This document shows, piece by piece, positions 9,183 through 17,796 of a stretch of DNA of 64,000 bases; within the stretch, counting starts at the first letter, position 1; every line of letters begins with the position of its first letter. Where the stretch lies: positions 1,054,001 to 1,118,000 of the forward strand of contig NZ_ATTE01000001.1 in NCBI RefSeq assembly GCF_000419525.1. Reading direction: 5' to 3'. Source of the stretch: Leucothrix mucor DSM 2157 (GTDB lineage: Bacteria; Pseudomonadota; Gammaproteobacteria; Thiotrichales; Thiotrichaceae). The notes below the pieces were generated by a model that was given only the letters and a program-made list of their open reading frames with translations, had not been told where the DNA came from and ran no database searches. The position numbers were made by a program, and so were the translations under genes.

Positions 9183-9536
9183 ATGTACGAAGATAGAGAT
9201 ACCATCGCGCGCTTGCGTGAACGCATTCCGTCATTTGAGTGCGTAGAAGGATGCCATGATTGCTGCGGGCCGGTAACGACGTCTTCAGAAGAAATGTCGC
9301 GCCTGCCAGTGAAAACAGATGCTGAACACGAAGCGGCATTGGGCGAGTTGACCTGCGTACACCTTGGGCCTCAGGGCTGCACAGTATATGGAGAGCGCCC
9401 GCTGATATGTCGATTATTTGGCACCACACCGCGAATGCTTTGCCCCAATGGGCGTCGCCCTGAGGAGATGGTGGATGAGGTGATTGAACATGAAGTACAT
9501 TTTTATATTGCGAATACACGGCAGGTGTTGGTTTAG
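9183..9536 (+). CDS. YkgJ-type cysteine-cluster protein
   Basis: 117 residues. The N-terminal part has C20-x3-C24-x2-C27-C28, and the middle has C58, C66, C76 and C87 with the GCTVYGERPLICRLFG block typical of the YkgJ/Fe-chelating zinc-cluster family. Members bind Zn or Fe-S through these cysteines; their function is largely unknown. No signal peptide or membrane segment is visible, so it is cytoplasmic. It lies downstream of a small membrane protein and upstream of a START-domain gene. Confidence 0.85.
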   Translation: MYEDRDTIARLRERIPSFECVEGCHDCCGPVTTSSEEMSRLPVKTDAEHEAALGELTCVHLGPQGCTVYGERPLICRLFGTTPRMLCPNGRRPEEMVDEVIEHEVHFYIANTRQVLV

Positions 9537-9688
9537 CTGCTGGGAAGAACTCGCTAAATCTAGCTTTGTTGCCATCTCTGAGCCTAAAAATCTGCACTGA
9601 TAAAGTGGATGCCTGACTGGCTGAGAAAGCTTGACGGTAGGTCATCACTTTCATATCCTGAAATTCAAAATAATAAAAAGGATCTATT

Positions 9689-10327
9689 ATGAAATACTCT
9701 TCAGTATTTGGCGTTCTGCTGCTGATTGCCTCTGTCATGAGTCACGCTGCGGAAGGTGATTGGCATGTGAAAAAGCAAGCCGGTGGCATTACCATTAGTC
9801 AGCAAGCGACGGACTCAGGGTTTGCGATTACCCGTGGGTCGTTGGTTGTTGACTCATCCGCCGATGCCTTGATTACCCTTATTCGTGATAATGCGGTGTG
9901 TAAGCGCTGGTTGTTTTCCTGCAAGAAAAGCCAATTGATTAAGCAGTACGATACGGATAAACGCTTGGATTATCTCGTCTTCGATTCGCCATTGCTGTTC
10001 TCTGATCGTGATATGTATGTGCATACGGATTTCAGCTTTGACCCTGCCACGCAAACGGCAATGCTTAGAATGTCGGGTCGGCAAGCGCATGATAAGGGCC
10101 AGGCGGGTAGGGTGCGAATTAAGGATTTGGCAGGCTTCTGGCGCTTGCAGAAGCTGCCAAATAATAAGACTTCAGTGCTGTATCAGGTTTATACCAATCC
10201 TCAGTTAACGCCATCGCGATTCTTGAATAATCACTTTGCGGATTCGGTGTTTCATTCTTTGAAGAATTTGGCGGTGGTTTCTAAGGAAGCGAAGTATAGC
10301 AATGTGCAGATGGTGGAGATGAAGTAG
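9689..10327 (+). CDS. Secreted START-domain protein, copy 1
   Basis: 212 residues with a signal peptide (about 1-20, cleavage after SHAA). The rest is a single START (lipid-transfer) domain: the blocks ITRGSLVVD, LDYLVFDSP, GRVRIKDL and VLYQVYTNPQ fit bacterial periplasmic START proteins, which carry a hydrophobic ligand. It has a close relative in this window at 43079-43723 that aligns along its whole length. A ribosome site AAAGGA lies at 9 bases. It is monocistronic, with a hairpin downstream at 10333-10377. Confidence 0.85.
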   Translation: MKYSSVFGVLLLIASVMSHAAEGDWHVKKQAGGITISQQATDSGFAITRGSLVVDSSADALITLIRDNAVCKRWLFSCKKSQLIKQYDTDKRLDYLVFDSPLLFSDRDMYVHTDFSFDPATQTAMLRMSGRQAHDKGQAGRVRIKDLAGFWRLQKLPNNKTSVLYQVYTNPQLTPSRFLNNHFADSVFHSLKNLAVVSKEAKYSNVQMVEMK

Positions 10328-10332
10328 TCGGT

Positions 10333-10377
10333 ACTGGCTATCGTGCTCTGAATGTTTGATAAACAGAGCATGCCAGT
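10333..10377. terminator. Hairpin after START gene
   Basis: ACTGGC (10333-10338) and TGCTCTG (10344-10350) pair with CAGAGCA (10364-10370) and GCCAGT (10372-10377), giving a 13-pair stem with one internal bulge and a 13-base loop. It begins 5 bases after the stop codon. No U-run follows, so it may be a processing or stabilising hairpin rather than a full terminator. Confidence 0.5.
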
Positions 10378-10469
10378 CAAGCATTCTCCCTTTTGATCTA
10401 AGCATATCGTGTACAGTTGCAGCGGTTTGGTTATACTGGCAGATCAGCAGAACGACAACTCTGAGTCTT

Positions 10470-11480
10470 ATGACCAAATCTTCAGTAACTTCAACCGATG
10501 TTGCCAGGCTTGCGGATGTATCGCAGTCAGCAGTCAGCCGGACGTTTACGCCCGGCGCCAGTGTTTCCGAGAAAACCCGTGAGCGGGTATTAGCTGCGGC
10601 ACGTGAGCTAGGCTACCGGCCAAATGCATTGGCTCGCTCGCTTATTAGTGGTCGCTCCAGAATTATTGGCTTAGTGGTGGCTTATCTGGAGAACCATTTT
10701 TATCCGATCGTTATCGAGAAGTTATCACGCTCTTTGCAGGCTGAGGGCTATCACGTCTTGTTGTTTATGACCGAGACCGGTCAGCAGGATGAAGTGATTA
10801 AGGAAATTCTGCAATATCAGGTTGATGGTGTAGTGATGGCTTCGGTGACGCTCTCTTCACACATCGCGCAGGAATGCGCAGGCCTTGGTGTGCCGGTGGT
10901 TCTGTTTAATCGTTACATTCCTGATTCGCAGGCCAGTGCGGTGGTTTCCGATAACATCAGGGGTGGCCGTTTGTTGGCTGAGTTATTGGTGAGTGAAGGG
11001 CATAAAGATATCGCATTTATTGCCGGTCAGGAAAACTCATCAACCAACGTTGAGCGTGAGAAAGGCTTTAATGAGGGGCTAGCGGCAGCGGGTTTGCACG
11101 TTAGTCGCCGCGCGTTAGGAAATTATACCTTTGAAGATGCGGCGATTGCAGCCAGAGCCATTTTATCTGACGGTACACCGGATGCCATCTTTGTTGCGAA
11201 TGATCATATGGCCTTTGCCGTTATGGATGTGATTCGTGGAGAGTTTGGTCTAAAGATTCCGGAGGATATTTCAGTTGTTGGCTATGACAACGTTCCCGAA
11301 GCTGGCTGGCCGTCGTATAACCTGACGACCGTAGAGCAGTCAGTTGATGAGATGATTGCTGCGACGGTAGAAATCTTGCTGGAACAAATGGAGCACAAGC
11401 AAGTCACCGCAACCAAGCGGGTTACGGCGGCGAGCCTGATTGTGCGAGGTTCTACGCGAACGACTATTGAGGGTTCATGA
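10470..11480 (+). CDS. LacI-family transcriptional regulator
   Basis: 336 residues. The N-terminal helix-turn-helix (STDVARLADVSQSAVSRTF) and hinge helix (YRPNALARSLISGRSRIIGLV) are canonical, followed by a periplasmic-binding-like effector domain (NHFYPIV, VVMASVT, AGQENSS, DAIFVANDHMAF, GYDN). The ATG at 10470 is preferred over an upstream frame opening because it places the helix-turn-helix at the N-terminus. These regulators repress sugar or polyol catabolic genes until the inducer binds. It is next to an ABC importer locus and is the likely regulator of it; a fitting operator lies at 12508-12523. Its 3' end overlaps the convergent SnoaL gene by 17 bases. Confidence 0.92.
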   Translation: MTKSSVTSTDVARLADVSQSAVSRTFTPGASVSEKTRERVLAAARELGYRPNALARSLISGRSRIIGLVVAYLENHFYPIVIEKLSRSLQAEGYHVLLFMTETGQQDEVIKEILQYQVDGVVMASVTLSSHIAQECAGLGVPVVLFNRYIPDSQASAVVSDNIRGGRLLAELLVSEGHKDIAFIAGQENSSTNVEREKGFNEGLAAAGLHVSRRALGNYTFEDAAIAARAILSDGTPDAIFVANDHMAFAVMDVIRGEFGLKIPEDISVVGYDNVPEAGWPSYNLTTVEQSVDEMIAATVEILLEQMEHKQVTATKRVTAASLIVRGSTRTTIEGS

Positions 11481-12474
11481 TTCCTGCCGTACGTTCCAGA
11501 ACATCTAATCCTTGTTGTTTCAACCAATAGGGCAGGTCAATGAAAATCCAGTTTTCTTCCAGCTTATCTCCCTCTCGGCGATAGACATCGACCACTTGCA
11601 TGGTGGCATTGACTTTGCCACCGGGCAATCCCAGCCAGCCCCCAATCGGGGTGTTAGAGAGATTAGGCCAGCCAAAGAAACAGGCATAATCTCCTTCTGC
11701 AAAGCGGCAGACATGGCCATTGAATTGTTTATCGGCAAGGCTTTGGCGAAAGGGCAATTGATGCTGCTCCTGATAGCGTGGAATGGTGTATGTCGCGCCA
11801 ATTCCAGCCGGTCCGTACCACACCATATCTTTTGACCAGGTGCGTTCTAGTATTTCAGGCGGGCAGGTCATTGAGCCGCTTTTATTGAGTTCGGTCAGGT
11901 CATCCACCATGCGCCCAACCAGCGCTAATGTTTGCTCGCCTGCTTCGGGGTCGGCGTCCTCAAACAACAGGCCATCATGGGTACGAGGGCCGGGGTAATT
12001 ATAATGAACACCGGTAGATGGTGGCAGCGGATAAACACCCGCTTGTGCCATTAAACCAATCACATCAACGAATAAACCGGCCTTTGTAATTTTCCCGTTT
12101 TCGACACAATTAAACTCAGCATAGCGTAAGTTAACGATTTTTCGGGTATGGGGTATGCCTAACCAATCGGCATCGAACAGCCCCATAAAGTTACCCATGC
12201 TCATCACCCATTGCTCATCGGCGTAGGCATTCGTGCCACCGATAAAGATATCCTGACGTCGCTGCATGCGAGTGAGTGAGCGCAATAGGGGAATCCAAAA
12301 ACTGTTAGCCGCAGCCTCAGCACCGGCTTGTTCCCGAAACGGGTAGACCCCTCGCCACAGATAATCGTCGCTGGTGTATTGCTTTAAGATTTTCGTGACT
12401 GTGTCAGGAGTTGCTTGCTCCATGTCAGCGAAGTAGTCACGCACGAGTTGTTTGGCAGCTTGAAATTGACTCAA
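11464..12474 (-). CDS. Two-domain SnoaL/NTF2-fold protein (336 residues)
   Basis: 336 residues in two SnoaL-like halves. The second half has WYGPAGIG, a conserved H..PF element, GWLGLPG, and the closing ENWIFIDLP; the first half has the parallel phrases DYLWRGVYPF, DWLGIPHTRK and AGLFVDVIG. SnoaL-fold enzymes catalyse aldol cyclisation, isomerisation, dehydration or epoxide/ester chemistry, and the fold alone does not reveal the reaction. It is transcribed divergently from the ABC operon, across the presumed LacI operator, and resembles the proteins at 17257, 19107 and 20991. No signal peptide, so cytoplasmic. It is probably an enzyme of the same pathway. Confidence 0.85.
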   Translation of the reverse strand: MSQFQAAKQLVRDYFADMEQATPDTVTKILKQYTSDDYLWRGVYPFREQAGAEAAANSFWIPLLRSLTRMQRRQDIFIGGTNAYADEQWVMSMGNFMGLFDADWLGIPHTRKIVNLRYAEFNCVENGKITKAGLFVDVIGLMAQAGVYPLPPSTGVHYNYPGPRTHDGLLFEDADPEAGEQTLALVGRMVDDLTELNKSGSMTCPPEILERTWSKDMVWYGPAGIGATYTIPRYQEQHQLPFRQSLADKQFNGHVCRFAEGDYACFFGWPNLSNTPIGGWLGLPGGKVNATMQVVDVYRREGDKLEENWIFIDLPYWLKQQGLDVLERTAGIMNPQ

Positions 12475-12507
12475 TTGAAACTCCTGTTTATTGATCTAAA
12501 AAATATT

Positions 12508-12523
12508 TTGCATTCGTATGCAA
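12508..12523. promoter_or_regulatory. Putative LacI-family operator
   Basis: TTGCATTCGTATGCAA is a 16-base palindrome, TTGCAT and ATGCAA arms around a central CpG, with only the innermost position unmatched. A central CG in a 16-base dyad is the usual form of LacI-family operators. It lies in the 115-bp divergent region between the two-domain SnoaL gene and the ABC operon, next to the LacI-type gene. Binding is inferred. Confidence 0.65.
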
Positions 12524-12589
12524 GATATGGCAAGTTAAATAACAACTCAGTCGGCACATTGCCCCATTCAACGGAGGTCAGACACGTCT

Positions 12590-13657
12590 ATGGCTAGTAT
12601 TACATTATCAAATTTGTCAAAACGCTGGGGCAAGGTCTATGGCGCTCGCAATATCAATCTGGATATTGCAGATCGTGAATTCATTGTCTTTTTAGGGCCA
12701 TCCGGCTGCGGTAAAACTACAACGATGCGGATGATTGCTGGTTTGGAAGATCCTTCCGAAGGTGAAATTCGAATTGGGGATCGGGTTGTCAATAAGTTGG
12801 AACCCAAAGATCGCGATGTGGCGATGGTGTTCCAGAGTTACGGCCTATATCCCAACCTGACTGTTTACGAAAATATCCGATTCCCGCTTAAAGTCCGTAA
12901 AGTTGACCCCGCCACCCACGATGAACGCGTTAACCGCGCCGCAGCAATGGTTGAGCTGGGTGATTTACTGAAGCGTTTTCCCCGTGAATTATCCGGTGGA
13001 CAACGTCAACGGGTAGCACTGGCGCGGGCCGTCGTGCGTGAGCCTACTGTATTCCTGATGGATGAGCCACTTTCCAATCTCGATGCTAAGCTCCGTGTAT
13101 CCACCAGAGCCCAGTTGAAAAATCTACAACACGAACTTCAAGTGACCACAATTTATGTGACACATGATCAGATTGAAGCGATGACATTAGCCGACCGCGT
13201 GGTGGTTATGGAGTCTGGCGAAATCCAGCAAGTCGGAACGCCAACGGATATTTACAACAACCCAGCAAATACCTTTGTAGCAAGCTTCATTGGCTCTCCC
13301 GCGATGAACCTAATGCAGGGTGAGATTGAGGGTGGTGTATTTACAGCGCCGAATGTCGTTATCAAAGGATTAAACCCTGCAATATCGGGCGCCGTAACCT
13401 TGGGGTTCCGTGCGGAGGATGCGCAGGTCAGTGAGGTTGCAGATCAATCCAATGCTGAGATTCAGGCACCTGTCTACAGCATGGAATTACTGGGCGATGC
13501 CACGATGGTGGCGGTCCGGGTCGGTGAGGCAATGGTGTCAGTCAAAGCAGACAAGGAATATCGAATCGAGATTGGTGAGCCGATAGGCCTTAACGTAGCC
13601 GCGGAAGTGTGTCATCTGTTTGATAAAAACAGTGGTGAGCGCTTGCAGGCAGTCTAA
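12590..13657 (+). CDS. Sugar-type ABC transporter ATPase (MalK/UgpC-like)
   Basis: 355 residues. Walker A GPSGCGKTT (about 36-44), Q-loop VFQSYGLYP, signature LSGGQRQR, Walker B VFLMDEPLSNLD and H-loop VTHDQ are all present. A C-terminal TOBE/OB region (about 235-355, GFRAEDAQ) marks the CUT1 carbohydrate-importer class (MalK, UgpC), which energises uptake of di- and oligosaccharides, polyols and glycerophosphodiesters. The start at 12590 follows an AACGGAGG ribosome site. First gene of the plus-strand operon that runs to 24361. Confidence 0.93.
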   Translation: MASITLSNLSKRWGKVYGARNINLDIADREFIVFLGPSGCGKTTTMRMIAGLEDPSEGEIRIGDRVVNKLEPKDRDVAMVFQSYGLYPNLTVYENIRFPLKVRKVDPATHDERVNRAAAMVELGDLLKRFPRELSGGQRQRVALARAVVREPTVFLMDEPLSNLDAKLRVSTRAQLKNLQHELQVTTIYVTHDQIEAMTLADRVVVMESGEIQQVGTPTDIYNNPANTFVASFIGSPAMNLMQGEIEGGVFTAPNVVIKGLNPAISGAVTLGFRAEDAQVSEVADQSNAEIQAPVYSMELLGDATMVAVRVGEAMVSVKADKEYRIEIGEPIGLNVAAEVCHLFDKNSGERLQAV

Positions 13658-13678
13658 TTTTTACCAGAGGTTTAGCAA

Positions 13679-14893
13679 ATGAAAAAGCGAATATTAGCAG
13701 TAGCATTGGGTATGGCCCTATTAGGTTCTGGCCCGGTATTGGCAAAGTGTGCCTTTGAAAATAAAACCGAAGTTAAGTCGCTAACAGCCAGCTTTGAAGC
13801 CTGGAAAGCAGTGACTGCCGCTATGGAAGAATGTGGCAATGTTAAGGCAGAGCTTGATCAGGAGTTCAGAACCAAGCAGCCTGAAGCACTGAAAGCGAAG
13901 CCAGCGCTGTATCATATTGGTGGTGTTGCCAATGCGACGTTGATCCCACTGTTATCGGATAATCTGGTGCGGCCTTTGGATGATTTGGTTGAGAAGTACG
14001 GACAAAACCTGACCCCGAATCAACTGATCAAAATCGATGGTAAAACCATGGCCGTCGCTATGATGGTGAATACTCAGCACTTGATGTACCGCGAAGATAT
14101 CCTGAAGGATTTGGGTATCGATGTGCCGACCTCTTATGATGAAGTATTAGCTGCAGCGAAGAAAATCAAAGAAGCCGGAGTGGTTGAGTATCCGTTGGGT
14201 GCTACCTTTAAAACAGGTTGGAACCTAGGGGAAGACTTCATCAATATGTACCTAGGGTTTGGTGGTGAGTTTTTTAGTGAAGGCAACCAAGCTTCGATCA
14301 ATAACGAAGCCGGCGTTAAGACACTGGAAATGATGAAAGCCCTGACCGAATACATGGACCCTGAATATCTGGTATCCGACTCTACCTACGTACAGCAGCA
14401 GTTCCAGCAGGGCAAAATCGCCATGGCCAACCTCTGGTCATCCCGCGCGGGCGCTATGGATGATGAGAAAGAATCCAAAGTAGTGGGTAAGGTTGCTATG
14501 GCCGCTGCGCCTGTTGCAATGGAAGGTGGAAAGCCTGCAACAACCATCTGGTGGGATGGTATTACCATTGCCGCGAACATCTCCGACGAAGAAGCTGCAA
14601 ATGCCTTTAGAGTCGCGATGGAAGGGATGGATGAAGAAATGGTGAAGGCCAATAATGATGTGGCGGTTTGGTTAATCAAAGGTTATAGCCCAACCCGTAT
14701 TGCAGCAGGTGCTGTGGCCACGGCGGAGGCGGGCGCACCGGCTTATCCTGCATCCAAAGCACACGGCATGATGCACTCTGCACTGGGTAATGGTGTGGCT
14801 GCATTCTTAAACGGTGACAAAGATGCCAAAACGACGTTAGCCGATATCGAAAGTGAATACACCAAAGCGGCAAAAGAGGGTGGTTTGCTCTAA
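13679..14893 (+). CDS. ABC transporter solute-binding protein (family 1)
   Basis: 404 residues with a signal peptide (about 1-22, cleavage after VLAK) and no lipobox, so free in the periplasm. The mature protein has the family-1 (MalE-like) layout: an N-terminal lobe, the VNTQHLMYREDILKDLG hinge region, WWDGITIAAN near 285, and a C-terminal helical lobe. It delivers the substrate to the permeases encoded downstream. An AGAGG ribosome site is at the right distance. A 34-base hairpin follows it, a common way to raise binding-protein mRNA over the permeases. Two Cys residues sit near the mature N-terminus. Confidence 0.92.
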   Translation: MKKRILAVALGMALLGSGPVLAKCAFENKTEVKSLTASFEAWKAVTAAMEECGNVKAELDQEFRTKQPEALKAKPALYHIGGVANATLIPLLSDNLVRPLDDLVEKYGQNLTPNQLIKIDGKTMAVAMMVNTQHLMYREDILKDLGIDVPTSYDEVLAAAKKIKEAGVVEYPLGATFKTGWNLGEDFINMYLGFGGEFFSEGNQASINNEAGVKTLEMMKALTEYMDPEYLVSDSTYVQQQFQQGKIAMANLWSSRAGAMDDEKESKVVGKVAMAAAPVAMEGGKPATTIWWDGITIAANISDEEAANAFRVAMEGMDEEMVKANNDVAVWLIKGYSPTRIAAGAVATAEAGAPAYPASKAHGMMHSALGNGVAAFLNGDKDAKTTLADIESEYTKAAKEGGLL

Positions 14894-14927
14894 CAAGAGC
14901 ATCAACCGACTCCGCGTTATGTAACAC

Positions 14928-14960
14928 CCCGCTTTGTGCTGCTTCGTCAGATAAAGCGGG
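14928..14960. terminator. Hairpin between binding-protein and permease genes
   Basis: CCCGCTTT (14928-14935) pairs perfectly with AAAGCGGG (14953-14960) across a 17-base loop. It lies 35 bases after the binding-protein stop and is not followed by a U-run. Such hairpins in binding-protein operons usually protect the upstream mRNA or partly attenuate the permeases; that role here is inferred. Confidence 0.5.
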
Positions 14961-15000
14961 TAATTTCAAACTTTCACACAGCCGGACTCAGGAGCTGACT

Positions 15001-15048
15001 ATGCCCTTACGCCTTTGTATCAGGGAGGTTCCCAATTATGAAATTTAA
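15001..15048 (+). CDS. Possible minicistron overlapping the permease start
   Basis: An ATG at 15001 follows AGGAG with 6-base spacing and opens a 15-codon frame (MPLRLCIREVPNYEI) ending with TAA at 15046-15048, 11 bases inside the permease gene that starts at 15038. The arrangement would couple translation of the permease to the short peptide. The peptide has no signal or membrane feature, and the arrangement could be chance. Confidence 0.3.
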   Translation: MPLRLCIREVPNYEI

Positions 15049-16063
15049 AACCTTCGTTGCCTTTGTAGGGCCGTCGATTCTGATGATGCTGCTGTTTATT
15101 GCTGCGCCATTGGTCAGCGTGTTCGTACAAAGCTTTTATCATACGCAGCCGGTTTATGAAACGGTGACAGAAGAAGTCTGTACACCTGGTTTCTTAACCC
15201 AGACCTGCACCACTAAAGAAAAGTCGCGAGCCATGCTTGATGAGAATGGCGATATCCTGATGCAGACAAAGTATGTCGGTTTTCAGAGTTATCGGGATAT
15301 TCTCGATGTTGATAAGCTCGGGCAAATTATGGACAGTGGCAACTGGTCTGAGATCCTGAATATTGATTTCTGGAAAGCGCTGCGCTTTACGCTCACCTTT
15401 ACCTTAATGACATTACCGCTGGTGATTATTATCGGGCTTTCCTTGGCCATCGCGGTAAACAACGTGACCAAGTACATACGTGGGCCGGTCATCTTTATCA
15501 CCTTGTTACCGTTTATTATTACCCCCGTGATTGGCGCGTTGGCGATTCGTTGGCTGTTTATCGGGGATGGCATTATGACGGCCATGCTGGAGAATCTCTT
15601 AGAGCGTGATATCGCCATGTTTGCTCAAGCCTGGACCATTGAAATACTTATGTTGTTCTATCGGGTATGGCATGTTGCCCCGTTTGCTTTTGTGATCTTC
15701 TATGCAGGCTTGCAAACCATGAATCAGGATACGCTGGAAAGTGCGATCGTGGATGGCGCGAGCCGTTGGGAGCGCATTCGCTATGTAGTCGTGCCACACT
15801 TGATGCCATTGATTGTGTTCATTGCGCTGATTCACCTGATGGATTGTTACCGTGTGTTTGAGGAAATTGTGGGCTTCTCTAGTCAGGCGCATGTGATCTC
15901 GCTGCAATGGCTAACTTATGACTTCTTAACACCGGATGACAGCGGTAACCGTTCGATTTCAAGAGCGTCAGCCAGCGCGATGCTGACGATGATTGGTATT
16001 GTTTTCTTACTGATTCCACTACTAAAACGTACCTGGAATGACCACAAACGGGGGAGCCACTAA
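15038..16063 (+). CDS. ABC transporter permease 1 (MalF-like)
   Basis: 341 residues, inner-membrane permease with about six transmembrane helices and the EAA motif loop (ESAIVDGASRWERIRYVVVPHLMP) that contacts the ATPase. Between TM1 and TM2 there is a long extracytoplasmic segment (about 35-95) with a Cys pair flanking PGFLTQT, which is unusual in this class. GGGAGG precedes the ATG at a good distance. It ends overlapping the next permease start by one base. Confidence 0.92.
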   Translation: MKFKTFVAFVGPSILMMLLFIAAPLVSVFVQSFYHTQPVYETVTEEVCTPGFLTQTCTTKEKSRAMLDENGDILMQTKYVGFQSYRDILDVDKLGQIMDSGNWSEILNIDFWKALRFTLTFTLMTLPLVIIIGLSLAIAVNNVTKYIRGPVIFITLLPFIITPVIGALAIRWLFIGDGIMTAMLENLLERDIAMFAQAWTIEILMLFYRVWHVAPFAFVIFYAGLQTMNQDTLESAIVDGASRWERIRYVVVPHLMPLIVFIALIHLMDCYRVFEEIVGFSSQAHVISLQWLTYDFLTPDDSGNRSISRASASAMLTMIGIVFLLIPLLKRTWNDHKRGSH

Positions 16064-17220
16064 TGAGTACACCTAGAGCCTTACGTCAACCGATATCCCT
16101 GCGGTTGTTCTCCGGTGGCTTCTTAGCCATCTGGTGTGTGGTTGCAGCATTCCCGATCTTCTGGATCGGTGTGATGAGCTTTAAAGTACCGGTTGATGCC
16201 TTTGCCTCAAACCCACTTTCAGTGATCTACGGGCCGGAAACCTTGGCGGCTGGCAAAGGCTTATCCATTCCGGATATTGTGATGGGTCTGCTGGTTATTT
16301 TTCTGACCATGCGGCTTGCTTCTAAATGGCTACCGGGTCAGGTACGTCGCTATGCGCCCTGGAATCAGAGCTGGCTGGGTTGGATTATTGGCTCACTGGT
16401 ACTGGCATTGGGCTTTGTGTTGGTCTTCTTCGGAGTCTTGCCATCGCTGATGAGTGCGATTAATGGAGCGCTTGGCTCACTTGGCGATCCGGTACTGGGG
16501 CTAACGACAGAGCACTACCGTGCGGTATGGGTTGATAATGAGTTCTATCGCAACTTCGTTAACTCGTTGCTGGTTACGGCAGGCGTGGTGCTGTTGTCGC
16601 TCACGGTGGGTACTTTGGCAGGTTATGGCTTGGCTCGCTCCGGCTCTAATCTGGCATTCTGGTTATTGATCATTGCCTTGATTTTCCGTGCCTTACCGCA
16701 CTCCGTTTTAGTGGCGGGTTTTTTACCGGTATTTATCAGCTCTTCTGAGTGGCTGGCACCGATTTTTGGCGATGCAGCCCCAACACTTTATGGTCAGCCC
16801 TGGGCGGTAATTGCGGTATTGGTTGCGATCAATCAACCATTCACCATCTGGATGCTGCGCAGCTTTTTCCAAAGTATTCCGAATGAGTTGGATGAGGCCG
16901 CACGGGTTGATGGCTGTACCCATTTCCAAGCTTTCCGACGCGTCATTATGCCGGTGATGTGGCCGGGTGTAATTACCACCGGTTTATTTAGTTTCCTCTT
17001 GGCATATAACGATTTCTTGGTGACATCTTTACTACTGGATGCGCAGAACCAAACTATGGTGCCGGCCATTGCAGGCTACTTTAATCGCGAAACCACGACG
17101 ACCGATCAGGTTGAAGCGGTTGCTGCAGCAGTCTCCATTATCGCGCCATTGTTCTTACTCGTGATGGTGTTCCAAAAGCAGATCGTGAGTGGGTTAACAG
17201 CGGGCGCGGTAAAGGGTTAA
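16063..17220 (+). CDS. ABC transporter permease 2 (MalG-like)
   Basis: 385 residues. The usual six-helix permease core has the EAA loop DEAARVDGCTHFQAFRRVIMP near 275-300. Between the first and second core helices an extra segment with two predicted helices (about 65-80 and 105-135) makes it longer than standard MalG-type permeases (around 280-300 residues). It pairs with permease 1 and starts on the last base of that gene (overlapping ATG). The extra helices may interact with the long loop of permease 1. Confidence 0.9.
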   Translation: MSTPRALRQPISLRLFSGGFLAIWCVVAAFPIFWIGVMSFKVPVDAFASNPLSVIYGPETLAAGKGLSIPDIVMGLLVIFLTMRLASKWLPGQVRRYAPWNQSWLGWIIGSLVLALGFVLVFFGVLPSLMSAINGALGSLGDPVLGLTTEHYRAVWVDNEFYRNFVNSLLVTAGVVLLSLTVGTLAGYGLARSGSNLAFWLLIIALIFRALPHSVLVAGFLPVFISSSEWLAPIFGDAAPTLYGQPWAVIAVLVAINQPFTIWMLRSFFQSIPNELDEAARVDGCTHFQAFRRVIMPVMWPGVITTGLFSFLLAYNDFLVTSLLLDAQNQTMVPAIAGYFNRETTTTDQVEAVAAAVSIIAPLFLLVMVFQKQIVSGLTAGAVKG

Positions 17221-17256
17221 TTGATAACTGAATCAACAAATAAACACAGGTGAATT

Positions 17257-17781
17257 ATGAAAGGTAGCAGACCAGAGCAGGCCGTTTTAAGCAAAGATAC
17301 CGACCTGTCTAAAACCGATGAAACGCGTGCCGTGATTGAGGGCATGGTCGATGGTTTAAACGACCATCGTATTACTGATATCGGTGAGTTTTTTACCGAA
17401 GGTTTCCGTTGGATGGGCAATACCGGTTGCGGCACTAAAAACGGTTTACAGGAGTTTCAGGATAACTGGCAGAAGCCGTTTCAGGCAGCCTTCTCCGATA
17501 AGGTGTGTGTGGATGAAGCACGCTTGTATATGGGGGAGTGGGCAGCAGCATTCGGACGTCAGGAAGCCACCCACTCCGGTGAGTTTATGGGCATTGTCGC
17601 CACGGGTAAGCGCGTTGAAATCCGTTATATGGATTTCTGGAAAGTGGTGGATAAAAAGATTGTTGATAACTGGGTGATGGTGGATTTTCCCCATGTTATG
17701 GCGCAGTTAGGCAAAGACTGCTTCGAAGGCGAAGGCTGGGAAGCATTTGATCGGGGTGAAAAGACCCCGCCAACAGTTTAG
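17257..17781 (+). CDS. Single-domain SnoaL/NTF2-fold protein (174 residues)
   Basis: 174 residues, one SnoaL domain. Phrases FRWMGNTGCG, an element W..PF, YMDFWKVVD and the closing DNWVMVDFPHVMAQLG match the halves of the larger SnoaL proteins in this locus. No signal peptide. It follows the permeases by 36 bases with an AGGTG ribosome site and precedes the HisD-like gene by 15 bases, so it is in the operon. The reaction is unknown; members of the fold isomerise, cyclise, dehydrate or hydrolyse small oxygenated molecules. Confidence 0.85.
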   Translation: MKGSRPEQAVLSKDTDLSKTDETRAVIEGMVDGLNDHRITDIGEFFTEGFRWMGNTGCGTKNGLQEFQDNWQKPFQAAFSDKVCVDEARLYMGEWAAAFGRQEATHSGEFMGIVATGKRVEIRYMDFWKVVDKKIVDNWVMVDFPHVMAQLGKDCFEGEGWEAFDRGEKTPPTV

Positions 17782-17796
17782 AGCGGAGAGAGAGAA

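Noticed and set aside
9121-9738. 205-codon minus-strand frame
   Set aside because: It covers the cysteine-cluster gene in reverse and lacks a recognisable domain or ribosome site.
14928-14960. Full intrinsic terminator between binding protein and permease
   Set aside because: The stem is good but there is no U-run, so it is kept as a hairpin only.
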